Positions 49,245 through 62,129 of a stretch of 64,000 nucleotides of DNA are shown here, one piece after another (the first letter of the stretch is position 1; each line of letters opens with the position of its first letter). The stretch lies in NCBI RefSeq assembly GCF_001540865.1, contig NC_033627.1:13014648-13078647 (forward strand). The letters are read 5' to 3'. This DNA comes from Ananas comosus. Taxonomy: Eukaryota > Streptophyta > Magnoliopsida > Poales > Bromeliaceae. The translations under genes were made by a program, and so were the position numbers. The notes below the pieces were generated by a model. It ran no database searches. It was not told the DNA's origin and was given only the letters and a program-made list of their open reading frames with translations.

Positions 49245-50584
49245 AGAACAAAACCTGCGCCGGTACCAACAATTCCCGTATTGATACCTCCTATCATCTC
49301 TGCTATGAAAAGTATGTATATAACACATCAATACTAGAAAATTGCGACCCAACATTGACCTAGTTTGTGATGCCGTCGTTGAATTTGCTCGAGGATCTTT
49401 TCGAGAACCAAGAATCAGGTAAGTCATGGATCAGAAATCAAGTCGGTCCCGATTTGATGCGTGAGCGAACTCAAGAAAGAAAAGGAAAATGGTATCATGT
49501 ATTTTTCTTTTTTCCTTTCCTTTTTTTTCAGCTTCTTCTTAGGTGAACATCTAATTTTTCTTTCCTCTTCTTGTTCTGTTGTTGTTCTTGTTTCCGCACA
49601 TCGGCAATTTCAGTTATAGTTTGTGCTATATATTATACATCATCATGTTGTATGACCCATCTGTTGTCGTCACTAGGTGGCTTGTATTTGTTGGACTCTG
49701 AATCTTCATTAGCATCTGTATTGGATTAGATATCTAAAACTTAGTTGTTTTGTTAGGCAATTTTCATATTGTTTAAGTGCTTTCGATAGATAAGAAAGTC
49801 TCTCCACTCGCTGAGAGGTGCAAATTTATTTTTATGCAACACGAATGAGTTGCGAATAGTGTAGAACGTACCGAGCTTTCGCATGAAGTTGCTTCGTGGC
49901 GCTCTGGATTTGCATCGCATTTCACAATTCAATATGGCCTCCTCTTTTTATTCAAAAATGGGGTTAAAGGACTTTTTAGGAGCATTGCTATGTTAACACA
50001 ATGTTTTTCTCTACAAATGCTATCACTCTTCTTTATTAACTAAAAAATAGAAAGGTCTTGGTAAATTCTAAAACCCTTGGATTAGGGATTGTAAACATTA
50101 CGACCGTTGTTTTTTCGGTTGTAGACTCCGCATTTCTCTCAATAAAATGGTCGCCGATAGGAACCCTGTTTATTAGGCAGAGTTTATCAGGTTCTACCAA
50201 ACAGTGTATAAAGAACTCCTTGCCTAAAAGTTAAAAGAAAAGAAAAGAAAAGAAATCTGCAATTAATATTGTTCCACCTCCACAACACCCAGATACAGCT
50301 TGGGCCTGAAAGAGAGCTTAACCGATAAACAAATTAGAGAACCCATGAAAAGATTTAAATCAAAGAATCCACTGATCTTCACATTTGTTCATAGAATGAG
50401 AGAACCTGTGGCATATCAATGATCTCCTTGTGGCAGAACCGCCCTTGATCTGATCAGAAATCCCCGTGGAACAATCTGCGTCCCACTCGCACTTCCTCGA
50501 GATTTTCAACATAAATTTTGGATGAACTTTGATGAATTTACGGCAAGGCTCGCAAGTTTTTCCGATGGCTTCATACTTCATGCA
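49245..50584. other. Convergent intergenic region between RING1 and BASS1
   Basis: This holds the 3' flanks of RING1 (plus) and BASS1 (minus). No repeat with clear ends and no further gene is seen. The small ORFs lack family motifs. Confidence 0.5.
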
Positions 50585-52968
50585 TTAGTCTTTTTGGTCT
50601 TTCGGGGGCGTACACCTCCATATTCCGGCTAAAATACTACCATACACTGAGTGACAGATGCTCGAAACAGCGCATGGTACTGCTGTCAAAGGATTGCTGA
50701 AATGCTGGCCGGCAAGCATTACACCAAGCACCGAATTCTGTTCATAAAAGGGCAAAAGGAAAAGCTTCATTAACCATCGGAACGAGAGAAGTGTTGAGTA
50801 TAGCATAATAAACGCCATTCTACAACGGCTTAAGCTTTTATAGAAATGTTTTGTTTTGTTTCCAGTTCTTAATAACAGGTCTCAAAGCAGGACTACTGAG
50901 TTTGAAACCAGCAGGTCCATCCACCTTTTTATTGGAAAAACCAACCTCCACCCATTCAATTCGCAATCCATGCTTTGGGCCAATTACGAGGTAGTCTAGA
51001 ACTCAAACAAAAGATGGAGGGTTGAGCATGGGAAAGTGAGTTTTCTTTTTTCTTTCCCTCCCTTAACTTGGTGTTTGAACAAGAATTTCCGAGTTCAAAA
51101 TATTCGCAACCCATGCTTTGTGCTGATAAAATCTCAAGCCCGGACATGAGGAACAGTGTTATGCATCAAACGTTACAACATTCAAGAAAATCTACTTCAT
51201 GCGATAAATTTGCACTTACCTGCATGCCGACCTCAATAGAGATAGTGCGAGAAGAGGAGACATCAATTCCCAGCATCCTAGCGAGCACGTACCCAAAGAA
51301 AAACCCAGAGGCATGAAGACAACATACAGAGAGTACAACTTGCAACCCGGATGAAAGGATAGCCGAAGCATTCTGAGCTATAGCACTACCGCACAAAATT
51401 GCTACGGTGGCAACGGCGACGAATGGCATAAAGGGAGACACCAACTCAACTAGGCCGCTGCAATACTGGTTCAAAATGGCACCCAGTAGAACAGGTGCAA
51501 GCACAACCTGCAGCCATAACCGTTATGGTAGGGTATGAATTGAAGAAACAGAACCGGTGACCTGTTTGGCCAACTTTTATAAAAAGTGTTGTTTAAGTAA
51601 AGCTATTAAAGGAAGCACAAACAAATATTTCATAAAATTCATCTCAACAGCTTCTAGTTGCAGCGAAAGCAGTGCCTAGTCTCTGAAATTTTTTACTTTT
51701 TGTAGTAGAGAAGCTATTTCAGAAACAAGTCAAGGAGGCACTGTAGATGAGTTGCCGTAATACCTGGACAGTTGACATGAAGAGGCCCATTGGATCCACA
51801 GCGACAAATTGTCCAGCTAGTTTGGATGTAAGCAAAGGGGTCATAACCTGCAATTTTTTTTTTTGTAATTTTAGAATAAGAGAAAAGAAGAAATGTTAAA
51901 ATTGAATAGTTATGTCGTATAAAAATACTTAATTACCGCTGCAGCGAAAGTGCTTGCCGCCGTCATAAGCACCGAAAGTGCTACATTTCCTCTGGGACAC
52001 AAGAAACGATCGCTCATGAGATCAATCCATTTTGTGCACATGAAAAACTGCTGATATTGCTAAATCTTACGAAAAGAGAAATTCTGGCCCTATGACATCT
52101 ACTTTTTCTCTTTTTGTCCTTGATATCAATCAAATTAGGAGACAGAGTATCTCTCAATTGAGTGATGTCAACCTCGTTTTGTTTCTTTGCACTTTACGAA
52201 CTAGAGTAAGTTCAGGATCTCAGTAAAGATAGCTGGAAGAACTAAGCAAAGAATGCGAGAAATTTCTCGAACATTTAATGACACCAAGTTGGCTTCTTCA
52301 TTACCTTGCAAGATAGGTGACAATGTTACTCGCCGTACCTGCAAAAAGAAGTTTTTTTTTTTTTCTCTCTCTGTTTCATCCCAACTACCAAAAAGATTCA
52401 AATAGACAAAAACATGAGGAAAATGAAAAAGGTAAAAAATAAAAAAACCTCCAGGACAGCATGCTACAAGTATCAGCCCAGCAGCATAATAGGATGGCAA
52501 ATTTAACAGCTTGCTTACTAAGAATCCCGACAGCGGCATCACCTGTAATTAAATCATCAACAACGGATTTTTTGGGTCAATAAGGAAATGCCGATTAAAC
52601 TGATCTTACAAGTGAAAACAGTGCAGATACGTCAATTCGAGATTCTCAAATCATTTTTTCTCAATGGTGAGATTCTCAAATCGTGCTAAACATAAAGTGT
52701 GAACTATAGGCCAATAGCAGTCGAAAAGACTCGCATACACAATAATCGCCATAGAACTCGCTCATCATAATAGTTTGCAGCAAGAACTGTAATAACACAT
52801 CAAATTGATTACCAAACAAAATTACAAACGCAAGATAGCACCGAAACGCATTACTGTGTACTGGAGTACAAATCCAGCAGCCAACTCCTTCGGCATCAGC
52901 AACGCAGCTCGCAGATCGTCGAGCGTTAGCGTCATTCCCATTCCTGCACAAATTTAGAGAGATGTAAT

Positions 52969-53003
<35 letters not shown>

Positions 53004-53751
53004 AAATTAGAAATCTGCAAGGGAAAGTCAAGGAGACATGTATTTGGTAACATTGTGAAATAGATCTCTCACCATTACTTTGTGCTTGATTGAATCCTTA
53101 AATTTTGATCCTTTTTTTTAAAAATTTTAGTGATTTTTGGCAATTAAATTAGGGACTCTGCTAACTTTAACAACAAATTCATTAAATTTATTACCGCCTT
53201 TAATCATTTTTCACTGGAAAAAACTGCAAATTTCCTTAACAATTGACAGGTACTAACTAATAGAGATATGGAATTAATCACAATTGCGAATTTAACTAAA
53301 TAGGACAACTCAAAAATCAGAAGAACTAGAAATTGTTGAGGAGGGGGTCGATTTCGAAATGCCCTAAACGTTTACCGAGCATGGTGAGGGTGATCCCGAC
53401 GATCTGCGAGCTCCGGCCGACCCAGAGGAACGCGCGGGGCCGCCACAGCGCGACGAGGCACGCCGACCCCACCCACACCGGAAACCCTAGCGACAGCGCC
53501 TCCCCCACCCGCGCCACCACCCCCCGCCGCCCCTCTCCGCCGCCGCTGTCGCCGTCGGCGGCAGCCATCGCCGGATCCACGGAGGCCCGCGGAGGGATCG
53601 CCAATGCGCTTCTTCTCCTCCTCCCTGTCGGTGGCGTTGCTCGGGTGGGGAGGAGGCGTAGCGAGCCGTGGAGGCGGAGGTGGCGGTGGTGGTGGTGGAG
53701 AGGTGGAAATGGGAGAGAGGCATGGATGCGGCGGAGGAGGGGCATCGGCAT
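50585..53751 (-). CDS. BASS1: Probable sodium/metabolite cotransporter BASS1, chloroplast
   Basis: Eight exons read on the minus strand: 53376-53751, 52855-52943, 52449-52542, 52305-52338, 51937-51991, 51764-51847, 51220-51507 and 50585-50737. They sum to 1173 bases, 390 residues, with matching phases. The first 75 or so residues are rich in Arg, Ser, Pro and Leu and poor in acids, as expected of a plastid transit peptide. The rest matches the bile acid:sodium symporter fold: GMGMTLTLDDLRAALLMPKE, CCPGGTASNIVTYLARGN, NVALSVLMTAAST and a C-terminal RTISIEVGMQNSVLGVMLAG, with alternating hydrophobic membrane segments. BASS proteins carry organic anions across the plastid envelope with sodium; the BASS1 substrate is not settled. 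A (GA)n run lies just before the start codon. Confidence 0.88.
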
Positions 53752-53761
53752 GGGGTTTCGT

Positions 53762-53763
<2 letters not shown>

Positions 53764-53802
<39 letters not shown>
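53764..53802. repeat. (GA)n microsatellite in the BASS1 leader
   Basis: A GA run (CT in the sense direction) lies 13-50 bp upstream of the BASS1 start codon. Confidence 0.85.
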
Positions 53803-53804
<2 letters not shown>

Positions 53805-53819
53805 TGAGTGTGTGAGATT

Positions 53820-54643
53820 CGGAATCGGAGCTTAAAAAAAACCCACCCTAAAGAAAAAAAAAAAAAAACTCCCCGAAAATGGTGGAGAGTTGTCGCTAAA
53901 AAATCGTTGTTTGAGGCGCGCGTGGTGTGTTGCGTTGTATTTTTCTATTGCGGGAGAATCTTTTAGGTAAAAAAAAAATAATAAAAATTAATATTGTATA
54001 TACCTGCACAACAATATATTATTATTATTATTATTATTATTTTTCTATAAATTGCGAGTATTAAAACATAAAATATTGGAGAAACAATTTTGTTGAAACA
54101 AATTCCTACTGTTCCCATAGCAAATTTGTGATGTATTGAAAAATTAATATCAAAATTCCAAATTAGAAAAGTATATCAATTATTTTGGGGCTTTGAAGAA
54201 ACACATTTTATATTAAATCTAGTACTATATAAAATTATGAAAATTTTAAATTTTTAAAAATTTATACTCGGCCTCGTTTGTTTAACTACATCGTAAACGC
54301 ACGTGCTCCCTTTTAAGACATAGCAATCCTAAAATTGTCTTTTGTGGGGACATGCACAAATCCCCATGGTTAAAACATATCACCATTTTTAACATTTTCT
54401 TTCTTTTCTTAAAAAAAAATTGTTGGGAATCAACGCATTAATAAGGACACGATTTTCCAAACTTCGTATCTTTTTATGATTTTATCCTAAAAATAAACAA
54501 ACATCACTATGAGAAACTAGAGTCAAAAGAGTAATAATAATTATAAGATAATTTACAATGTGGTACTATATAGAACATGCCTATATATAAGAATTTAGTA
54601 GTTAATAGTTAAGTTCCTAAATTTAAAATCAAGGTGCTTCACC

Positions 54644-54695
<52 letters not shown>

Positions 54696-56100
54696 TAAAA
54701 GGCAATTATTTTTCAGTTCTTTTTCCTGTTGTTGCATCATACAAAACACACAATTTTTCAATTTTAATCATAATTACAAACACCAATATGCAGTTAGATT
54801 ATATACAAAATCAAACTGGTGGATAGTTAATTTAAGATTACACAAGGAGAAGTTTAAGTAAAGCCACAGAGAAAATGGAAATAAGGGAGAAGTTAATCTT
54901 CCTGAATATGCACAAACCGTAAACAATAATAAACGAACCGAAAATGTAGCTCATAGATAACTAAGTTAATTTTTTTGAAAGAATTAATGTAGTTTAATGG
55001 AAAGAAAACTGTTTTATTTTGGATCTTTCGAGCAATAGAGCTCCAAAATGAATATTGTACTATACAAACAACTGTTCCATCACAATCCAAGGAAAATAAG
55101 CATGGTAACTAAGCATTTTTCTGGAAAAAGAACAAGTACACAGTAACCATGTAAGAACTGAGTAAAATTAGAAGCCAAATTATGATGAAATTCCAAATTT
55201 AAGTATGTAGATAAACCTTTCCTCGCCAATCGCAACAGTATCTTCCCAGAATGATGAAGTAAGAACACAAAAATAAAGAGATAAGCTACGCGGTTGTATA
55301 CTTGTACTGCTCTTCATGTGCTATCAAAGGATGTGTACCTGATAAGCCACATATAATATCACATTTTTTCGCATATGGCTATCAAGTTAAAACTACTCAC
55401 TACGATCTCCCTCAAACACAAGCTACCTTAGAAGACCCTCCTAAGTTTCAGAAATCGGCTGCTCTGATTGGTCAAACGATCTGGACAGAGATATCACTTT
55501 CAGAAATCGAGCTTTCCTGATCAACCAATCTCTCTCGTATCGACAGTTCAATGCATAGCTCAGTTTTTATATCCTTATGATGATGAATTTTGATAAGAAT
55601 CAAAAAGTACTTTAGGTCGTAGATGTTCCAAGAAGGAGCTTACTGAGGTATGTCTTTTCTTACAGGGGGAGAGGCATTCACTAGGCGACGACAAAGCCAT
55701 CACACCAACTTTAGAGACACTATTAATGCTGTCCCTTTTTTAGGGCAACTACAGTAGAGAGATTACCTCATTTGTCACAAGGTAACAACAACCCAAAAAG
55801 TGAGCTACTTTGCTTGCCAAGTAACATAAAACAACACCTAAAACTGAAAACAACACCTAAAACAGAGATTAGCCTAATAAGCTATCATCCCCTCTCAGAT
55901 CTTTCGCAATATTCACAACAAAAAGAACAAGATGTGAAACCAAATAACTTGGAGTATATTACTGCATAAGAATCCTTCCATAAGTAGACAGAAAACAACG
56001 GAATATAAATAGAAGCATACACTTATACAGCTAGATCATTCATATACATTAACCGCAATTACGAATATTTCACAACAGGTAGTTGGCTACACCGAAGCAT
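53820..56100. other. AT-rich intergenic region, no gene recognised
   Basis: The region contains A and T runs, an ATT microsatellite at about 54017-54045 and a (GA)n run at about 54649-54690. The ORFs are short and have no family motifs. Its right end is 3' flank of the SPL gene. Confidence 0.5.
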
Positions 56101-56179
56101 TTAACTTAGCTATGACTGCAATACACTTCATCGATAGAGAGATCGGACAACAGTTAGCACAATTGGAAGCCACATAGCA

Positions 56180-56199
56180 TGACAGAAGAGAGAGAGCAT
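56180..56199 (-). promoter_or_regulatory. miR156 target site in the SPL 3' untranslated region
   Basis: The minus strand reads ATGCTCTCTCTCTTCTGTCA. This pairs with miR156 (UGACAGAAGAGAGUGAGCAC) at 18 of 20 positions. It begins 3 bases after the TAA stop. A site placed after the stop is the arrangement of SPL3/4/5 of Arabidopsis. It implies repression by miR156 in juvenile tissue. Confidence 0.9.
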
Positions 56200-56201
56200 G
56201 C

Positions 56202-57794
56202 TTATCTGATCTGGAAATGCTTGTACGGAGGGTTTCCAGAGATGTTGATCGGAACCCTTCCATCCTGATCGGACTGCCTGCAGCGGCTCGAGCCTTCTCC
56301 CTGAGTCTCCAAAGAACTCTTTCTGCGCCGCTCGTTATGGCCAGCCAGGCGCCTGCGGCAGCTCCTCTTAGAGTCATCGAACTCAGATAGCTCATGGAAC
56401 CTGCAAAAAAGAGTATTTTTGTCAAAAAAAAAAAGAGGATAATTGACAGATGAAAAAGAAACTTTTGAAATGCTGAGGAAACTACAAGACTCACAGTTCA
56501 AAACTTGAGAAGCAAGAATAGCACCTAGATATCGCCTATTTCCATACTCAAGAACTCTTAAGCAAAAACTTTTGGAATGCTCTTGATGAATATCCATCGA
56601 AGAGAATAAATATCTTGCTGATATGAAAGTCACCTAACAGTATTTTGGAAAGGTTCATGAATGCTCTTCCAATAAATTACTTATGTAGAAAGCTTTAGCT
56701 AATGTTTTGTACACTGTTGTGCATATTCACAGCTTCCCAGATATAGATCTGTTCCAAAATTTGAGTTACTCCCATCTTCCTAGAAGATGAATGTAAGATG
56801 AGCTTCCTAATTCTAAGCATCTGTAACTATTCATGGTTAGAATCGACAATTAAGTAGAGACCGTAGTACATCTGCTTCTGTTCCAGAAGGCGGGGAGAAG
56901 GAAATGCTGATCAACTTTCTACAGTTCAGAGCAATGCATCTGACATCTTGGGAATTAGCAGAACAAAAACTTCAGAGAAAACTCAATTCTCATCAAATGA
57001 AACAAGGTTTCCAATATACACAGAAAACAGCGACGAATGCTCGTAAGCCGACAAGATTCCAAAGATTTCGGAGAGTCGCCGCGAGATCAAGTTCCATCCT
57101 TCAGCATGAACAGTCAATTTCAGTCAATTTTTTTTACTTACTTTTTTTTTTCCCCCCTGAAAACAAATATAATTCCCAAATAATAGGTCCTCGTTTTTCT
57201 AATTTTCTCCTCGGGAAAAAAGAAATAAGAAAAACTTCAAGGCAAGTGCACTCCAAATCTACACTTCAATGTTTAAGAAGTGAACTCCAAATCTACACTC
57301 CATTAAATCAATCTCAGCATTAATTACTAGTTTTCTCTATTAATTCACCCTCCCCAACCCCAAGGAAAAAAAGTGAGGAAAAAAAAAAGATGAACTAAGG
57401 AGAGAGAGATCATATGAGGCCACAACCTCTCTTCTAAAGACTAATTCTATATTTTCTCCGTACTTCTCCAAGGATCAAAATTGAAGACAATAACAGAACC
57501 AAATCAGAACAAATAACTAGTAAACAATTAAGAGAGATCGAAACATAAGGGAAGATCAAAATTCAAAGAGAGGGATCTCTCTAGAGAGATCTAGAGAGAG
57601 AGAGAGAGAGAGGGTGAGAGAAAGGGGGGGGACCTGCTGCATTGTTGGCAGAAGCGTTGGCGGAGACCGGCGACGACGACGACGGGGGCCTTGGAGTGGG
57701 CCTCGCACACCTTGTGGCGGCGGTGGTAGCGCTTCGCCTCGGTCAGATCCGCCGCGCACCGCTCTGCCTGGCAACTCGGCGGCGCCGCCGCCCC

Positions 57795-57826
<32 letters not shown>

Positions 57827-58064
57827 ATCCCCTCCTCGCCACCACCGCCGAGGAAGTGAGAGGCGACGAGGACGACCCCGATCTCCTCTTCTTCTCCTCC
57901 TCCGCCCCCGCCGCCGCCGCCGCCGCCGCGGGGGAATCCTCCTCCTCCTCCTCCTCGGCGTCATCGGCGGCCACCACGGCGGCGGAGGTGAACGACGGTG
58001 GAGGCTCCCTCCGCGGCTTCGTCTCCTTGCGCTTGGACTCGCCACTCGTGGCCTTGCGCTCCAT
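56202..58064 (-). CDS. SPL: SBP-box transcription factor (SQUAMOSA promoter-binding-like, small type)
   Basis: Two exons on the minus strand, 57634-58064 and 56202-56400, total 630 bases, 209 residues. The N-terminus ([14 protein letters not shown]) is followed by acidic, Ala and Ser runs. The SBP domain lies at about 99-173: [69 protein letters not shown]. It has all Cys/His ligands of the two zinc sites and the bipartite nuclear signal. The intron falls at the conserved site just after QQCSR. The protein ends [10 protein letters not shown]. Family members bind GTAC-core DNA and promote phase change and flowering. The miR156 site lies just after the stop. Confidence 0.93.
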
Positions 58065-58076
58065 GGGAGGCGAAGG

Positions 58077-58078
<2 letters not shown>

Positions 58079-58110
<32 letters not shown>

Positions 58111-58115
58111 TGGAT

Positions 58116-58147
<32 letters not shown>
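58079..58147. repeat. Two (GA)n blocks in the SPL leader
   Basis: GA runs at about 58079-58107 and 58119-58147 lie 15-85 bp upstream of the SPL start codon. They generate false frames rich in Arg and Glu. Confidence 0.85.
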
Positions 58148-58150
<3 letters not shown>

Positions 58151-58318
58151 GGAGGAGATGAGGAGGAGGGGGGAGTGAGGGTTAAAAGGAAACACGAAGA
58201 GAGAGGTGTGTGTGTGAGGTTGTGCTCGTGCTTGTCCTTGCGCTTGTGCTTGTGAGGACCACATCACAAGTTTTTTGTTTTTTTAAATACTTTTAAACTT
58301 TTAAATTTTTTTTAAAAA

Positions 58319-58664
58319 AAAACTTCAAATATCGTCGTGTGATTTCGCGCTATTTCACTTTAGTATCCTATGATTTAAAGTGTATAACTTTAGTACGATA
58401 TAATTTTATTTTTATTTTTTTATTATCAATTACACTAATTTTTTTCATTAAATCAGTGTCAAAATTAAAACTAAAGGGTACTAAAGTGAATATTCGATCA
58501 ATCTAGATAGGGTATCTGAAGTTTTTTGTATATAATTTAACGAAATATTAAGAAAAAAGCTGACAAAAAGATAAAAATAAATCACAGGACACTAACTTGA
58601 TATACTTTAAATCACAGAATACTAAAGTGAGAAACTGCGAAACTACATGGGTGATATTTGAAAT
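58319..58664. repeat. Long inverted-repeat MITE
   Basis: AACTTCAAATATCGTCGTGT with TTTCGCGCTATTTCACTTTA on the left is matched by inverted TAAAGTGAGAAACTGCGAAA and TGATATTTGAAATTT on the right. Same family as 5592-5946, more diverged. It sits about 250 bp upstream of the SPL start codon. Confidence 0.7.
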
Positions 58665-58669
58665 TTACC

Positions 58670-60600
58670 TTTTTTTTTATTATTAGTGTGCATATGTGTG
58701 TTCCTTTGTTTGTTTTAATAGGGGGTCAAAGGAGAGTGGTAGTTAAAAATAGTGGAAAAAAAGTTAGCCCAGTAAAGGAGACAAAAGTTATATTAAAAAA
58801 AAAGATAATAAGGATAAATTATACAATTAGCCGCGCAATATTAATTAGAAGAGACTATAATACTTTTAGCTTGTTAATACTAGTTATTTACCATGTCAGT
58901 TCAATTCACAAATAAATTAGCTCAAAAAATTAAATTAACTTAAATTATTTATACTCACATGCTAAGAATATGTAAGATTTTTAAATGCTTTCATATAAGC
59001 TAATACCGAACTATCGGATTAATCTGATTAGATATTAAGACACATAATGAATGTTATTATACATAAAATCATTTAAGTGGTCGAATCGTACAATTATTCA
59101 AATATTAGGCTTAATTGAGACCATGGTAAACCACAGGATAAAATTTTAAGATATTTTTTTAATACAAAATAATTAAGAAATATACATACTACAAAAATAT
59201 GTAAAAGAACTATAATAATTCAACTTTTTATTTCAAAAAATATTAATGAAACAACAATAACAAAAGAGATATATATAAGAGGGACCCTCCAAAAGAGGAG
59301 AGGCATGCACTGACATTGCAGTGGGAACACACAAGCAAAGGTGGGAGATACCTTGTACGTTGTTTTTAATATTGTTTTTTTTTTTTTTCTTTTTTGGTGC
59401 TATAAATATTGCTTATTTATTTATTATATATGTATTGCACATTTGGAGCAAATAATTGCACCACTGGTTTTTTTAAAAAAATTACTTTGGTCTCAATTCA
59501 CATATTTATTATTCAGAAAATATATTATTATTTATACCATTATGTCCATCGATATATTACGTATTTATCGTATAATTTTACCCTAGATTTCCGAATTGAA
59601 TATACAGAGTAGGATACATATATACTGGATGAAAAATTTATAGAATACTAATAATTAACAGGTGAGCTAGGTGCGTGCATGCATGCAATAATTTTTAACG
59701 TAAGTATTAAAATAAATTAAAATATATAATAGAATTTCGAATGTGAAAATTAAAAGGTTGAAAACTAAAATATGAAGCTTGACTCGAAGTTCATGGACTA
59801 GTAGAAAATGACCGAACTGATTTTAACATTAATTAATGACCGGTAAATTCATTAATTAAATTTGATTAATAATTATTTACTGCATAAATTTTGATCAGAT
59901 TTGATAAATCAAATCTATAAATAACAAGGGGATAAATTTCATAATATTAATTACTTGGCGACTCTAAAACTAGCTTCTTTTACTTTGTTACCACCACTTT
60001 TCAATAAATTTGAAGGACTCATTAATTCTTCATAACTAGCGAAAGATAAAGAATAAAATGGTTCATCTAATATTTGTCAGATCGTTGGCGTTAATCACTA
60101 ATTCTAAGAGCTTGAGTTATTAGCTAGAAAGATGCAACCATATATATCACTTAAGGCGTACAGACACTGTTTTCGTAGATCTCAATTGTGAATCGGTCCA
60201 ATTAGCCTCCACTCCGAATATGAGTCGGCCGAACCAGATATCCAGCCATTTCGAACGTGAATCGGCCCAACTTAAGCTCCTGCTATAGGATAAGATGCTG
60301 ATCCCTTTAAGCCAACAATATTAGCCAAGATGAGATGATAATCTCATCCACAATGTAGAAATAAAAAGATGAGAGCCAAAGATAGGAAGTAGAGAAGATT
60401 CCTGTGTATTCATGCAGTTTCATGCCTTCATAAGACCTATGTTCTCAGGACAACTGCATTTCGTCAGTAACGTCGTTAATCTATTATTAACTCAGATGAT
60501 TATTATATTAAGTACATTGATCTATCTGTCAATAGTAAATCTGACTGGTCTCTTAATAGTAATGCGTATCCCTAATCATAATCGTTCATTTGCAACTTAA
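58670..60600. other. AT-rich intergenic region, no gene recognised
   Basis: The stretch is strongly AT-rich with T runs and scattered short ORFs rich in Ile and Tyr. I recognise no family motif, RNA gene or bounded repeat in it. Confidence 0.5.
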
Positions 60601-60605
60601 TTTAA

Positions 60606-60991
60606 AGGCTAAATTACAGAAAACTCTCCTGTAAAAACTCGAATTTTTACTTTCTCCCCATGTCATTTAAAAACCTATACTTTGCCCCCTTATAAAATGA
60701 AAAATGTTCATAGGGAGATACGGTGTGAACTGTGATGATAAAATGATCATTTCGTCCCTCACCATTTTGCCCTTCACCATGTTCACAGGAGATAAAGCTG
60801 AGGGCATTTTTGGCATAAAAATATATATAATAATATTTTATAAACGGAACCCTAACGGATTACTAACGACAGGGGGCGAAGTGAACATTTTTTATTTTAC
60901 AAGGGAACAAAACAAAGTGTAGGTTTTTAAATGACAGGGGGGAAAAGTGAAAAATCAAGTTTTGACAGGAGGATTTTATGTAATTTAGCCT
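60606..60991. repeat. Inverted-repeat MITE, about 385 bp
   Basis: The ends AGGCTAAATTACA and TGTAATTTAGCCT are perfect inverted repeats of 13 bp. Arms continue with TTACTTTCTCCCCATGTCAT and TTAAATGACAGGGGGGAAAA, so the inverted part is over 80 bp. The interior has no convincing gene. Confidence 0.75.
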
Positions 60992-61559
60992 AATTTAAAA
61001 AATGTCTCCCTCTCCTCTCCTTCTTCATCATCTCCTCCATAGTCTGCATAACCTTCTCTTATTAGATGCCACTAAGCTAAGGAAAGAAAAAAAAAATGAA
61101 AAAGATGCACATGAGCTTTGTAGTAAATGTTGTGAAATGTACCAAAAGAGGGATCACTAAGTATATGCAATAAGGAGAGTTCTAAACATTCACTAGGTGT
61201 AATAAAAAATAATAATGGGTATTAATTATATACGGATATTCCCATGAGCATGATCCGACAGCTCGCACCTATCTGCCCTAATCACCAGGGAGCTCTTTGA
61301 TCACTAAATTTTCACTCGTTTATTTTAGCAATGAAACTTTAGTGGCATATTCAGATGCCACGCGTGATCTATAACTTATTCTAAGTTTAAGTAAAAAATT
61401 ATTGACTTGCAAGCCTAGCTAATAATATATTTTATGTTGGTAAATAAAGTTATAATAATACTAAGTAACATTAATTAATACATGCACGTATGAGGGGGGC
61501 GACCTTAAATTAATAAATTAACTGTTTTTTTTCAAAAAAAAAAAAAGAAAAAGAGAAAA

Positions 61560-61800
61560 GAACGCACGGTGATTTCTATGCGGGGTATCCGTACCTGCGA
61601 TTCGCGCCGATGGCTCGTGGTCGGTTGTCAGTTGACGCATAATTAGGAGGCGAGTTGGGGGGAGTTGAGAGCGACTGCAGCGGCCTTTCCACGCCACCCG
61701 ATGTACGGGAAACCGTGCACTCACTCACCCTTCCTCCAATCACGCTCCGACACGTGGCGATCGTCCGAACCGTACACGTACCCTACACTTTCCTTCATTA
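61560..61800. other. GC-rich island with a CACGTG motif
   Basis: GC content rises sharply; GACACGTGGC (CACGTG at 61751-61756) is present. A (CT)n run follows at 61824-61854. No ORF with family motifs was found. It might be the promoter of a gene I cannot see. Confidence 0.35.
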
Positions 61801-61818
61801 AATAAAGGGCCCGTGCCA

Positions 61819-61863
<45 letters not shown>

Positions 61864-62129
61864 TTTCTTTTTTTTTTTTACTGTCCCATCTTTCTTTTTT
61901 TTTTTTTCCTTTTATCCTGTTTTTTACCAAAGTAATAATTGATTGATAATAATAATTGAAGAGCATCTTATTCTCTTTTATGGACCTCAAGTAAACTAAA
62001 ATTCAACGTCCACTGTAGCTTTGAGATTCTGACTAATATATTTTATTTTTTATTAAGGTAGATTTTTAATTTATAGATGCAAAGTAAATTTGACCACTCG
62101 TCAAACTGTCTCACTTAAAAAATATTAAA

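Noticed and set aside
55302..55969. Two plus-strand frames of 72 and 65 residues
   Set aside because: No motif, no splice context and composition like the surrounding AT-rich DNA.
57614..58178. Plus-strand frames over the SPL first exon
   Set aside because: Low-complexity antisense readings of Ala/Ser/Glu runs; the SBP domain is on the minus strand.
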